NCBI GenBank assembly: GCA_039602395.1
Contig: JBCNJP010000019.1
Coordinates: forward strand, 7,456,997 to 7,520,996
Origin: Deinandra increscens subsp. villosa
Lineage: Eukaryota > Streptophyta > Magnoliopsida > Asterales > Asteraceae
Reading direction: 5' to 3'
Length of the DNA: 64,000 nucleotides
In this document: piece after piece, positions 23,778-35,294 of the stretch
How positions within the stretch are numbered: position 1 is the first letter of the stretch
Layout: the number at the start of each line of letters is the position of its first letter
Program-made: the position numbers and the translations under genes
Notes under the pieces: model-generated
Databases searched by the model: none
The model's input: the letters and a program-made list of their open reading frames with translations, nothing else
Told to the model about the DNA's origin: nothing

Positions 23778-26700
23778 TCAAGACCTGGAAGAAGTTGATG
23801 ATGCAGCATGCCTTTCTGCAAATACAAGTAACAATGTAACATATGGAGAATTTCATGAGATAAATCAAGAAAATATTGATTTTGACAAGGTGTCCAAAGC
23901 AAGTTTCTCACCTCCTGAAGTTATGAGCTTTTCCACACGAGAAACAATATGTTTGCCGTAGGTGTAACGCTTCAAAGCAACCAAGTGGACCTTTATGCGT
24001 GAGAGGATGAACTCGCGGCTCTGCGCATCACAGGTTTCTAGAACCTTCTGCACCACATAATTCCCAAAAGGGTCCTTCATCATTGCCTGTATTTTCAACA
24101 AAAAAAAGTAAAAGTTTACTTGTAGCTAGTATACGGGTCGTATAGTTCTGTTTAGCGAAAGATGAGTTAGAAGCCTTTAATATTCAATAACATGACTTGG
24201 AATTGGAAACTAAATGATAAAAAAGAAGAATTTCTCACTTGTAACGGCTCATTTTCATCATTGGGACCAAGTATCTCCTTCACAAGAAGTTGGCGTTCCT
24301 CTAGACTTCCATAAGTTAAACATTTCTCAACAACATTAGAAGCAAATTTCTGCAGACTCATTATTACAATTTGTCCCAAAAGCTTGCTGATGATAGCAGA
24401 TCGCTCGTGGGGTTTGCCATGTTGCAGTACATGCTAATCAAACAAAAAAGATCAAAATTATTGATGGATATTTTAAACATTTCAATTTCATTAAGCTATG
24501 TGCAGTTGTGATTTAGTTTTTACCTGAATAACATAATTACCATATTGGTCTTGTGCTAGAGTACAAACTGAGTTCATGATTTCATCCATTACAACTTGTG
24601 TATTTGGATCATCACAATGCTCCAAAACCCTCTGTTGATATAAAATATGATTAGTATTTTACAAGAGAGTATCTCCAATCTACATAAAAAGTTGTATAGT
24701 TTTTTTCTTTTTTTACCTGTATGACCCGACAACCATAAGGATGTGACGAAAGGGCAACAACTTGCCCAAAGAAAGATGAAATAATAAACTGGATCCGATC
24801 TTGAGGCACACATTCAATGCATTTTTGGATAACATGATTACCATTTTGATCACGAACACATTTCATCACCGAACCATTGAGCTCACTAACCATCTGGTTC
24901 TGCTGGTCAACATGAACCACCTCCAATGCCTGATTAGAGATACGATTTTGGTGTATAAGATTTAAGAACTCAACCTAAGGATCTTTATTAAAAACTTATC
25001 ACGGGTAAACGATCAAAACCCAAAAAAATGTTGTCAAGATATGATCTTTACTAGAGAATTCGGTGGTTTTGGTAACTAATCACCTTCTGGATGACTCTGC
25101 AACCATACATTTGAAGGCTAAGAGGCAAAACATGACCCTTAAGTTGACTAGCTAACTCCTTCCTCTGACTTTCAGTTCCATGCTCAAAAAACTGCACATT
25201 TATATATGCTCAAATTGAGTTAAATTACTACAAAAGCAGTTTGAATAAGCAGATTATACATATTAGGATGGTATATTCCCACACCACTTGCAAACGGGTC
25301 AACGGGTCAACGGCCTTTTGACTTTTCAAAGTTTGAAAAAATCAAATCGTTGTTTAAAATAGTCAACAACCATATGATTTTTTTGGTTTGTGTGGGAATA
25401 GGAGGACACTAAGTATTATATATACCTTCTGTATAACATAATTACCAAAGACATCAGTCATCAAACTACGAGCACGAGGAATGATTTCAGGGAAAATTAA
25501 ATTCTTTTCTTCAAGTGTTGCTGTTTCAAGCTTCTGCTGAATAAACCGGCTTCCATACTGATCCGTACTACAAAATAAAACAAGAAAAATAAAAGAGGCA
25601 GTAATAAATCTGTGCAAAAAAAAACATAACGAAAAACAAAAGAACACCTTGGCATACCTAAACTCAATGACATGATTAACCACATCAGAGAGCTCAAAAG
25701 ATTTGGTTTTATTGTTCTTGAGTTCATCTAACAATGACGAAACATATCTTCGATCAAAATTAATTTCAGCCACTGAATTTCTCAAAGCAGGAGCGAATTG
25801 AGTGGTTCGTTCTGGCTGTGACAAAGGTCTAGATTTTCCCACTAAGTTTCCTTGATATGGCATCACATGACTATATGTGGGATTCTCATGTAAATGGTTC
25901 AAACTGCCTGATCTACCAAAATGCGGTAAACCGTAGTGTTGGTTACGCTGGGCGAGCAGTGCCTCAATATACAGTTTGTGAAGAGCTTGCATATCTTCAT
26001 AGCCATGTGAAACAATATAGTTATGTCTTCCCTGAGGAAAATCACCATGCTGAGAATCGATTACAGGTTGCGGGTAGTTATACCGCCTCAAAAGTTGTCC
26101 ATTTCCTGCAGTATTTATATTTGAAGCTGAAATTACAGATCAAGAAACACATGTAAGTAGTTGTATTTTACAAGAAAAACAAGATTATAGTATATTATTA
26201 TGTACCTGAAGCAAGGTGGTTATTTGCTGCAGAATATCTAGCTGGTGGCATCCAACCAGATAAATCCATCCCTGGGGTATCAATGACTTGACTACGTGGC
26301 ACTTCTATGTTTGAAAAGTCAAACATGTTCCTGTTAGAATTCAGGTCAACAGAAGAAGCTGCTCTCCTATGAAAATTCACTGGCCCAAGATTATCTTTTC
26401 TTGCATTATCAACAAACTGATGCTGAAAACTTAACCTCTGATCATTTATAGCATCAAGATTATTACACTGCGAATAATTATCGCGGTCAAGAAGGTGGCT
26501 TTTTGAGAGGTTTAAGCTAGATAAAGAAGATGCCACATCAGCAGGGCGAACCATGCTGCTCACAGGAGGAAGGCCAGGACTAGGGGCTTTTCTTGATACA
26601 GAAGAACCCACAATTGGTGTAAAAGAATGTGTGAACGGTGAAGTCTCGTTTTCGTTAGCTAAACTTGATGAATGCGAATTGGAAATAATCGCATTCTGAC

Positions 26701-27470
26701 TTGCAGGGCGAGAGATTCGATTAGAAGAAGATGCAGGCTGTTGAAGTCCTTCCTGCACAAAATAAATCACAACAAAAGTTAGAATCAATTCATCAACAAA
26801 TGCTACCAAAATAAAGATTCTATATATTCACCTGAAGAATATCTGCAAAGCTTTTTCTTCTGCATCCCATTCCAGAAGACGATAAACCAATCAGACCATC
26901 GGGTTTACTGACCCATTCAGCCGAGTTTTTTCGGGCCTTTCTCATCTCAATCAAATCAGATTCTGCACTTTTAGGTATACCTAATCCAGGCTGCATTGAA
27001 AACAATGAAGAACTATTACCACTATCACCATCACTAACCACATTCTTCTTCTTCCACCAATCTCTTGTCCCTTCAGAACACGACCCGCCCGCCTGAAATC
27101 GTTGTGCAACCCGCCAATCCTCTTTCGACAATAAGGGTGGAGGAAGTCTTGGATTGAAGTTCCCATGAGCATAATAATATGATAAATACATGGGATGAGA
27201 TCTAAGCTCTTCTTCAGTCAACATTTCACTGGCACTAACACCATTTCTATTATCAATCTGATCAAGATCAGGGTTTCTATACAAACTTCCAACGGCACTT
27301 AACGACCCCTCAACTGTCGGTGGAGCGCTACCGCTTCTGTGCGTATTCCGATCTCTTTCTTGATCACCAAAAGCCCTATTTTCCCTTTCACTAAGTATTG
27401 ATTCAAGCTCATTTTCTAAACTATTATCTGAATTGTTTCCAGTTAACCCTTTCATCATACCCTCTTGCAT
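23778..27470 (-). CDS. Pumilio homolog (group I, APUM1-6-like), copy B, complete
   Basis: Ten exons give exactly 2,613 nt, 870 aa: 26832-27470, 26206-26752, 25658-26105, 25426-25567, 25084-25191, 24717-24929, 24524-24631, 24239-24433, 23912-24086 and 23778-23815. The N-terminal 500 residues are low-complexity with RSGSAPPTVEG near residue 45. The C-terminal PUM homology domain (about 530-860) contains eight PUM repeats with the usual contact motifs, for example DQYGSRFIQQ, DVFGNYVIQK, DQNGNHVIQK, DQYGNYVIQ, QKFASNVVEK and TYGKHIVSRV. PUF proteins bind UGUA-containing mRNA and recruit decay or repress translation. The start is the Met shared with copy A; a second upstream in-frame ATG at 27,479 exists only in B. 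Everything upstream of 26,101 in the gene is duplicated in copy A. Confidence 0.95.
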
Positions 27471-27960
27471 ATTGATCATTAATGATCACTCCCTGTTCAT
27501 AAACCCTAATTTTCCAAATTTGGGTATTGATGCCAATCAGAATATATACAGATCTGGTGATATGTTTGCCCTAAACTGAAATAAAGACACAAAGTTAGTT
27601 ATTCACGGATCAATTATTCAATAAAGGAAAGGATTAGATTAACAGAAATGCATCATACAAAACTACTCTGGATCTAAGGCGGGGAGTCACAGATTTCCAA
27701 GAAATTGGTGTGAATTTTAGAAGGGGGGTATATGGAAATGTGAGATAGAATCAAACTTACAGCGGTGATATTGTTAGAGTGGAGCGATGAATCAGTCTCG
27801 ATAAATCACACGTGAATCAGATGTTGGTTTGAATTTCACGTGAAAAAGGGATTTTCTGAATTTTGATTCAAAATGAGTGGGTTGATGATTTGATCTAGAG
27901 GTTTACGTGCATGGGAGCTACGAGTGTTTTATCATCATAAATAAAATAAGGTAGGTATTT
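27471..27960 (-). promoter_or_regulatory. 5' leader with UTR intron and two G-boxes, Pumilio copy B
   Basis: A 5' UTR intron runs from 27,760 (GTAAGTTTG donor, minus strand) to 27,576 (TTTCAG acceptor). CACGTG cores lie at 27,809-27,814 and 27,837-27,842. The layout is the same as in copy A. Confidence 0.5.
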
Positions 27961-28160
27961 TTCAAGTTATTTATATTTATCAAAATATATCCTGATTAAT
28001 TAGCGGTATCAAAGTGTGTAAAGTTAATATGAATCACGGTTTAAAAAAATATTATATTAAGTTTTAACATTTGTTTAAACATCATACTAGTTTACATATT
28101 AACAATCTAAATTTATTTTTAAGGGTTCTATATTTAAGAGGTAGGGGACACACTTTTAAT

Positions 28161-28597
28161 CAATGTTTTAAAACCCGGGTCGAACCGGCCGGTTCAACCG
28201 GTTCGACCGGGGACCGGCCACTTTTCCGGTTCTTTAATGTCCGGTTTTTTGGGTTGAACCGACCCGCTTCGAACCGGCCGGTTTTCCGGTTTTTTCCGGT
28301 TCAACCGGTTTTCTGATTTTTTTTTTTATTTTTTTTAACTTTTTTTTTATTTTTTATTTTTTTTAAGTTTAAAACTTATATTTTCTTATGAAATACATAT
28401 TTGATATTATTTTTGAGTGGATTATAATTGTATTTTAACTACTTTTGTTGAGGTGTACAAGTTTATTAGCATTTTTATAAAAAAAAAATATATAAATCCC
28501 CTAACCGGTTCAACCAGCCGGTCTAACCGGTCCGACCGGTCGAACCAGTCTCGGAAGGTTTTCCGGTTCAACTAAAAAACCGGTTTTTAAAACATTG
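28161..28597. mobile_element. 437-bp CCGGTT-rich non-autonomous DNA element, member 1
   Basis: The ends are inverted: CAATGTTTTAAAACCCGG on the left and CCGGTTTTTAAAACATTG on the right. The flanks carry the 9-bp repeat ACTTTTAAT (28,152-28,160 and 28,598-28,606), and copy A has one ACTTTTAAT with no insert. The subterminal parts are dense in AACCGG/CCGGTT, and the middle is A/T-rich. A second 437-bp member lies inverted at 46,034-46,470. The duplication length suggests Mutator-type transposition. Confidence 0.88.
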
Positions 28598-28658
28598 ACT
28601 TTTAATAAACATGTTAAAGTCCAATTATCTTATATACACTTACAATATGCTACGAACA

Positions 28659-30884
28659 TGTGACGCCCACTCCCAGACTTGGCCTTAGGAGCGGTCACGC
28701 ATCGGATTTACTCATGAACACAAGGTACAACAGAGATAACTAAAGCAGCGGAAATAAAAACTTTTATTCATATGCCAAGCATTACATAGTAAGAGAGACA
28801 AATACAAAAGAGAAATAAGTATCTCCATGCCAGTCTTTGAAAATGTCTTCTCTTGATAGCTTGACATTGTCTTGATAGTGTACGCCCCCTAGTTCCTACT
28901 CACATCTCAGCTTTCCCTTTTCGATCCGATGGTCCAGCCTCATCTGACATACATAACTTAACAAGTCAGCTTACGCTGGTGAGTTCTAAGTTTTTGGAAA
29001 ACTTTACCTTTCGAACACATACTATTTGGGTCAATCAAACCATTTCTGCAAACAGACAATTAAGCATAAAGTATCATAGGTTTACACATAATCATCCATA
29101 TACTTAGTAGATTACATCTACCCTATCATTCTATAAACCTCGTGAATAGAATAACCTTCTATAACCTTATCATCTTCGCCTCACATTAAGAACCTGTCCT
29201 AATGTATCTTTTTGTCACTTCTCGTCTCAAGTACCATCTCGGGGAATAGTGTTGTTTGATCCTCACATGACAGTGGTCTTTCATTCCTGCTTTGCCGACA
29301 CTTCAGGAAAAACACTATAAAACTCCCTATTTCAGAAGCCCCCACTTAATACTTGACAACCCTTGTGACCTTACTGATTACCATCCTTAACATGTTCTAC
29401 TTAGCTAAATAGAACCCTGTTAATGGACATCTTACTTTCCCTGGTGGATTACTACTCTTAAAGACGTCTAATCATCTGATTTAAAACATCTCTTCCTAGT
29501 AATCCTACTTTCCATTAATCCTTTCATTACTTAATCACTAAAGGCAAGTAACATCGTAAACATTTCACATATATCAATACTTTATAAACAGTAGAAAGTA
29601 TTTACACAAGACGTTATGTATATCAGCCCAAAACAGTTTAAAGCATTTAAGCAATATAAAACAGGGCTCATAGAACTCACCTTAGGTTGCGAAGTAGTTA
29701 CTTGGCTTATTCCTTCGTGAATCTAACTTGCTTTAACGTGATGTCCCTAGAAAGACATCCTAGAGGTTACAAGCGGTCATTAAGGCTAACCCCTTATCCT
29801 AAACCCAATCCCTTGTTGGTTTAACATCCATTTGTCTAAATAACCGTTTTTCCCCTTATGGGAAAAGTATTCTTTTAGTGATACTTATGAAGAGGTGCAT
29901 TCCTATAAGTAAACGCTCACTCCGGGATCGCCCAGTGAAGCGTATACCATGTCCCAGTTGGAATTTATGCGACAACGCCACTATGCCAGAAACCCCAGTG
30001 TACAGGCGCCACCCTTCCAGTCCGCACCAACTTCTAGATATCCGAGTAACTCGGTACATTCAATACTTTATCAAAACCCATGTTTTAACTTATATATGCT
30101 TGGTACATATATATAATCATGTTCTTTTGTTGAATATTATTACCCTTGCCCAAGCCTTTATGTCCTTGATGAGTGATTCTCATGACCGACCGTATAGGCG
30201 TTATCACGACCAGGAGGCGGGATTACTATGAGATATCACCCATATTTGTGTTTTAGTTTGGTGATGATCATGACCGACCGTATAGGCGTTATCACGACCA
30301 GGAGGCGGAATTACTATGATCAAAACACCAATGTTTATGTTCTTGTTTTTCGTTTACTTGTTCTTGATAAACCAACATGGTGAAACCATACCAACCCTTC
30401 TTTAAACATGAACTAACTTAAGGCTTTCTTAAAACATGTTTATTCTAAGGCTTCATACCAAATTTCAACCCATGATTCCCACTAGAACTCCCAATCTTAA
30501 CAAAACATGTTCAAGAACCTTAATCTTGCATTATTCTTAAAAGGCATATCTAAGTGTTATGAATCATGCAACTAATTGAAGGATTATGTTAAACATACCT
30601 TAAGTTGATCTATTCCAGAAGATGGGCTCCTAACTCCCTTTGAATCTTCAAAAATGCAAGCTAGAGTGTTCTTGGTGTTCTTGAGGTTTCTTAGAGGTTT
30701 TAGGTTGATTTTAGGTGAATTAGCAAGAAAAATGGATGGATCCATGGTCTATTTATAGCCAAGAGTGTCTCACATGCTTCTTACAAGTGTCCTAGTGACT
30801 AAGCATGAGAATTGACACCTAGCATGGTGACTAATCATGAGAATTGACACCTAGCATGGTGACTAATCATTCATATAACATATA

Positions 30885-30932
<48 letters not shown>

Positions 30933-31103
30933 TAAATAATCTAACCCGATTTACCTTCTGCATAGTTTATTGTTATAACTTTAAATACGCATTTCTTAAC
31001 ATTTTAACATGTTAATCACATAAACACATATACGACACATATTTTCACATAAAAATATATAAAAACATATATATTTATTACCTTTAGATTTTGGGGTGTT
31101 ACA
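28659..31103. mobile_element. 2,445-bp solo LTR of a Gypsy-like retrotransposon
   Basis: It begins TGTGACGCCCACTCC and ends GGGGTGTTACA. The 5-bp repeat GAACA flanks it (28,654-28,658 and 31,104-31,108), and copy A has a single GAACA at the empty site. Only one LTR and no internal region are present, so unequal recombination removed the rest. Internal features are a 50-bp tandem repeat (about 30,180-30,231 and 30,269-30,320), a duplicated GAGAATTGACACCTAGCATG unit (about 30,808-30,860) and an (AT)n run (about 30,890-30,930). LTR size and ends fit chromovirus-type Gypsy elements. Confidence 0.93.
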
Positions 31104-31108
31104 GAACA

Positions 31109-33196
31109 GTGATTTTTTTTTCTCTTTTTTTTTGTCTTTTAAGAAAGTAGTAATTTATTTTTATTTTTTTAATTTTGTTTATCTAAGCATAACGATTTTA
31201 GCATAAGAGTTGCTGATGTAACAAATAGAGTTATGCGCCATAACATTTATGTCCTAGACTTAATACTTTTAGGGTATGGTTTCTAATTTTAACGTTGTTA
31301 CGTAGTTTTTTGTATTTTCGTTCTCTTTATGTAGAGTTATAGCTAATGCAACTGTTTTGTTTTGTGTGTTCATTATTGCATGCTAACTAAATCTATAGTA
31401 AATGCACCGATAGATTAATAAAACAGGTTATTCTATTGCTTTTTAGATTTTGAATTTTTAAAATGAAAAGTAGCTAAAATGGTTGAATTAAGGGATGTAA
31501 TAAAGGTTATAATCAACAATGTGTGACAATTAAGTAAAAGAAAAGAAAAAAAAAGACATTTGAAATTAGTTTGAAGATTCATAGAATTGGGTCTCGATCA
31601 TGTGTTATGGTTTAACAGTAGGAAAAAAAAGGAGTTATAATCAGATTAAGGACGACATTCATGTACGACGGTTAGCAAGGGACGAGCATCACTCCCCTTT
31701 GGGGTTGCTGTGAGCAAATCGAAGGCAAGGTTTGGAACAAGGTGACACCGACTTCTTTTCGTCACATGAAATTTGAAAACAAAGGGGAGCTTTAATTAAC
31801 TATTTTTTAACAACAAATCTTCTAGTGACAACATTTGTTTTTGTTGTTATGTTTAGTTAATTATTATTATTATTTTTTTTTGTTATCACAATCAGTCGTA
31901 GGTTTTAGGTTAGTAAATGCATTCAATTTGGTTTTCACTTTTACTCGACATAATTTATGCTTTAGTTGTTTAAACACGTTGACAATTAAAGTTTATTTTA
32001 TGTTGTTTGATGTATGGACGTGTTTGAAAGACATAATTATCTGGTTTAGTTCTCATTAGTCCAATGTCGGTCTTAGAATCGTTAACAATCTGGACGTTGT
32101 GTTGAATTATATTTATATGTTAATAGTTGTGTAGTATACATCCTAGCACATGCCCTTATTTGGTTTTTGAATCAATAAGTGGACATGACCGGATTCCATA
32201 TATTAAACAATGTTATGTCAATGTAGTTGTTAGTTGAGTAAAATCATGTTATACTATTGCTTTCTAATTCCAAAACCAAGTCCAGGGTTTGTGTTGTCAT
32301 TTTGTTCAATTTGACTTTTTAACTTATACTAGACATGAATATGCTTTTGTTATTGTGGCTAGCGAGTGACTTGAGTGAATTCATGTGTGTAACACACTAA
32401 CATGTGTATGTGTAATTCTGTATGTTCGTAAATATGTTAACGAAGATAACATTGTGTATACTAACTACCAAATCGGTTTCATTTGTTATAGGATTGATTA
32501 TATATGATTGCATCGTCTTTTTAATATATTGGTAATTGATCATGATCACCTTATGTATGATACCACAACGGTTTCATTCGTTGTACGATTGACTATACAA
32601 TTGTAGCATCTCGTTAATTGTCCATCATTTACATATGTGTGCAAAGTTATGTCGATATAGCTTACTAGTGTGGTTACTTAAGTCAAGTTATACATTATGC
32701 TATCAAATCTAAGCCCGAATGTGAATGCTTCTTTCTTTCTTATGCTTTTGTGTATCGTTTGTTCATGTTTCTTGGTTTAATTGTAATTTATGTTACGTTT
32801 AATTGAAATCAATCGAATCCTTTATTCTATTTTTACAATCAAACGAAACTTGTAATACTAACCTCTCGCTCCTTATGGATATGATACCCTGCTTATCTTA
32901 GCTATCTAGGTTAGTGTGGTTTTTATTAACTTGACGACGATCATACTTTGAGGTAACTTTTTTTGTACTTTTTTTCTAAGCACAACCAATTTAGAAAATA
33001 AGCTGTGATATAATGAGTAGAGTCATCTAACATATGTTTCAGGTAGTAGACTCAATACTTTAAGCGTTTGTCTTCTAATTTTAACTTCATTACTCAGTTT
33101 CTTGTATTTTCATTTTTTTTACATAGTGTTATAGCAATGCAAAAGCTTTGTGTACCCATGTTATCCCTGCGGAAACGCGCATGTAGCAAATCTAGT
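31109..33196 (+). mobile_element. Helitron-like region, copy B
   Basis: This is the counterpart of 2,155-2,418 joined to 5,481-7,309. The junction at 31,372/31,373 is the uninterrupted target of the 3.06-kb element in copy A. The 3' end again shows a GC hairpin (about 33,169-33,180) and CTAG-T at 33,192-33,196. The GC patch at about 31,650-31,780 is retained. No gene is recognised. Confidence 0.5.
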
Positions 33197-33220
33197 TCTA
33201 AACAAATGTGTTGATTTGTA

Positions 33221-35154
33221 AGGGCATGCGGTATACCGCCGTGGAGGGTTGCGTTCAACGCCACCACGGCGTGAAACACCGCCCCCCACCCGCGTTTTTG
33301 CTTGGCGTTAAAGCCAGCCGTTGGCATCTCCACGGCGTTTTTTGTGGTTTGTTTCGAGAAAGTGACCGTTTAACGGTCACAAATATAGCCGTTGGCTATT
33401 TTTTTTTAAAAAAAATTTCTTTTAATTTTTACACCTATTTAAACCCCCCATTTAATCAAAAAAATATTACACCTATTTAAACCATCACCATTTCTCATCT
33501 AAAAAATACCATATCTCATCTTAAAAAAATGTCTCCATCCCCTTCCTCTTCTTCTAATCCCGACACTTCTTCGGACGAATCATCCGACCGTGCTGCGGAA
33601 ATGTTTTTTCAAATTATGGTTCATCGTCATCAACGTCGTCTCAACGCTCGAGCGAATCGCGTATTAACTCGAAGAGCTCGTCTCAACAGAAATCGTGAAG
33701 TGGGTCAAGAAATGTTGATGAGAGATTATTTCAACAACGCTTGTGTGTATCCGCCACATATGTTCCATCAACGTTTTCGTATGAATCGTTCACTATTTTT
33801 AAGAATAGTGAACGATTTAGAGCGCGAGCATCCATGGTTCCCACAAAGGAGTGACGCAAGAGGTCGGATTGGTTTTACTTATTTGCAGAAGTGCACGACA
33901 GCCCTACGTATGATGGTGTACGGCACAACGGGTGATGGTTTCGACGAGTATTTTAGGATGTCCGATCACACACTTAGGCCGTGTTTGTAAAAGTTTTCCA
34001 AATGACTACTATGATTATTTAAATTTCATTATCTTATATCATTATTTATTTAATTATTTATTATAATTATTTATTTTTAATTAATTATTTTAATTATTTA
34101 TATTAGGTATTTATAGATTGTACCAGAGGAAATATTTACGTCGACCAACAGCGAGCGATATCAGGCAACTCTACGAGTTTCACGAAAACAAATGGGGTTT
34201 TCGTGGAATGCTCGGTAGCATTGACTACACACACCGGGAGTGGAAGAATTGTCCCAATGCTTGGAGGGCACAATTCATGAGTGGTGATCATTCTCATCCT
34301 ACAATAATGCTCGAAGTTGTGGCGTCATATGACATGTGGATATGACATCAATTTTTTGGTGTTGCGGGATCCAATAACGACATCAATGTCATGGATCGGT
34401 CACCCATTTGGGATGATATCGTAGAGGGCCGTGAACCCAACTCGTCTTTTGAACTACGAGGTGTCACTTACAAACGTGGTTATTATTTGGCAGATGGGGA
34501 TATATCCTGACTATTCCACTATTGTGAAAGGATTCACAGCTCCCATTGGTGAGAGACGTAAAATATTCACCGATGCTCAAACCGTCGCTCGAAAGGATGT
34601 TGAACGCACCTTTTCTAGGTTAAAAGGTAAGTGGCACATCATTGCGAATCCCGCGCGAATTTGGCACCAAGACAAGATAGCAAACGTTATGCGGGCTTCT
34701 TTAATTTTACATAATATGATTCTCGAGGATGAGGGCAAAGCGATTTGTCAATTGAACGAGGCGGAATTGGATGCGACATACCCATAAATTAACGAGGAGA
34801 AAAAACATGTTAATCGTCAGGAAATACGAGATCGAAACATCCATAACCAACTTAAAGCGGATTTGATCGAAGATATCTACAAGCGTTCTCGATGATTTTA
34901 GTTGGTGTAATTTCGTATTTTAGTTTGTTTGATCGTTTTTCTAAATTACAAGAAGTTGTAATGTTTTAATTTCTATTTAATAAAAATGTTTAATTTAGTC
35001 TTTATTTTTTTTGTTATTTAAAAAAATATATATGTTCCAACACCACACCATCACACTATGTATACCACACATGGTGTTGAAAGATGGTGTTATCCGGTCA
35101 TCGCCTACGTGACTTGATAACACCAATTTTCAACACCATGTATACCACATGCCC
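33221..35154 (+). mobile_element. PIF/Harbinger DNA transposon, decayed
   Basis: The terminal inverted repeats are GGGCATGCGGTATAC on the left and GGGCATGTGGTATAC on the reverse of the right end. The element carries a PIF-type DDE transposase remnant. Flanks are GTAA on the left and GTAG on the right. Copy A has GTAAGTAG at the same place (7,331-7,338), so the two flanks simply abut there. The 3-bp target duplication expected for this superfamily is therefore either imperfect (TAA/GTA) or retained in A as an excision footprint. Confidence 0.85.
33529..34895 (+). pseudogene. PIF/Harbinger (HARBI1-like) transposase, disabled
   Basis: The frame starts MSPSPSSSSNPDTSSDESS and holds the plant PIF transposase pattern. 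The DDE residues are in GSIDYTH (about 34,222), GSNNDINVMD (about 34,375) and KDVERTF (about 34,600). The conserved VVASYDMWI and ANVMRASLILHNMILEDE are also present. It is broken by TAA at 33,988-33,990, TGA at 34,343-34,345 in place of a conserved Trp, a one-base insertion near 34,497-34,502, and TAA at 34,785-34,787. An AT-rich stretch at about 34,000-34,105 looks like the family's intron. The partner Myb-like ORF is absent. It cannot encode an active enzyme. Confidence 0.9.
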
Positions 35155-35294
35155 GTAGAATTAAAGGGCATGCAATGTTACAAAGAGAGAAGAAAACACA
35201 TTGATTTTTAGTGAGTACACTTATATTAGCGAACACCTCTGGTTCATGATGATAACAATAATAAAACATACAAAATACAAGTATCAAAACATGA

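Noticed and set aside
28071..28316. 81-aa frame with repeated Gly-Ser-Thr and Asn-Arg-Pro
   Set aside because: It is the CCGGTT-rich end of a DNA element read as protein.
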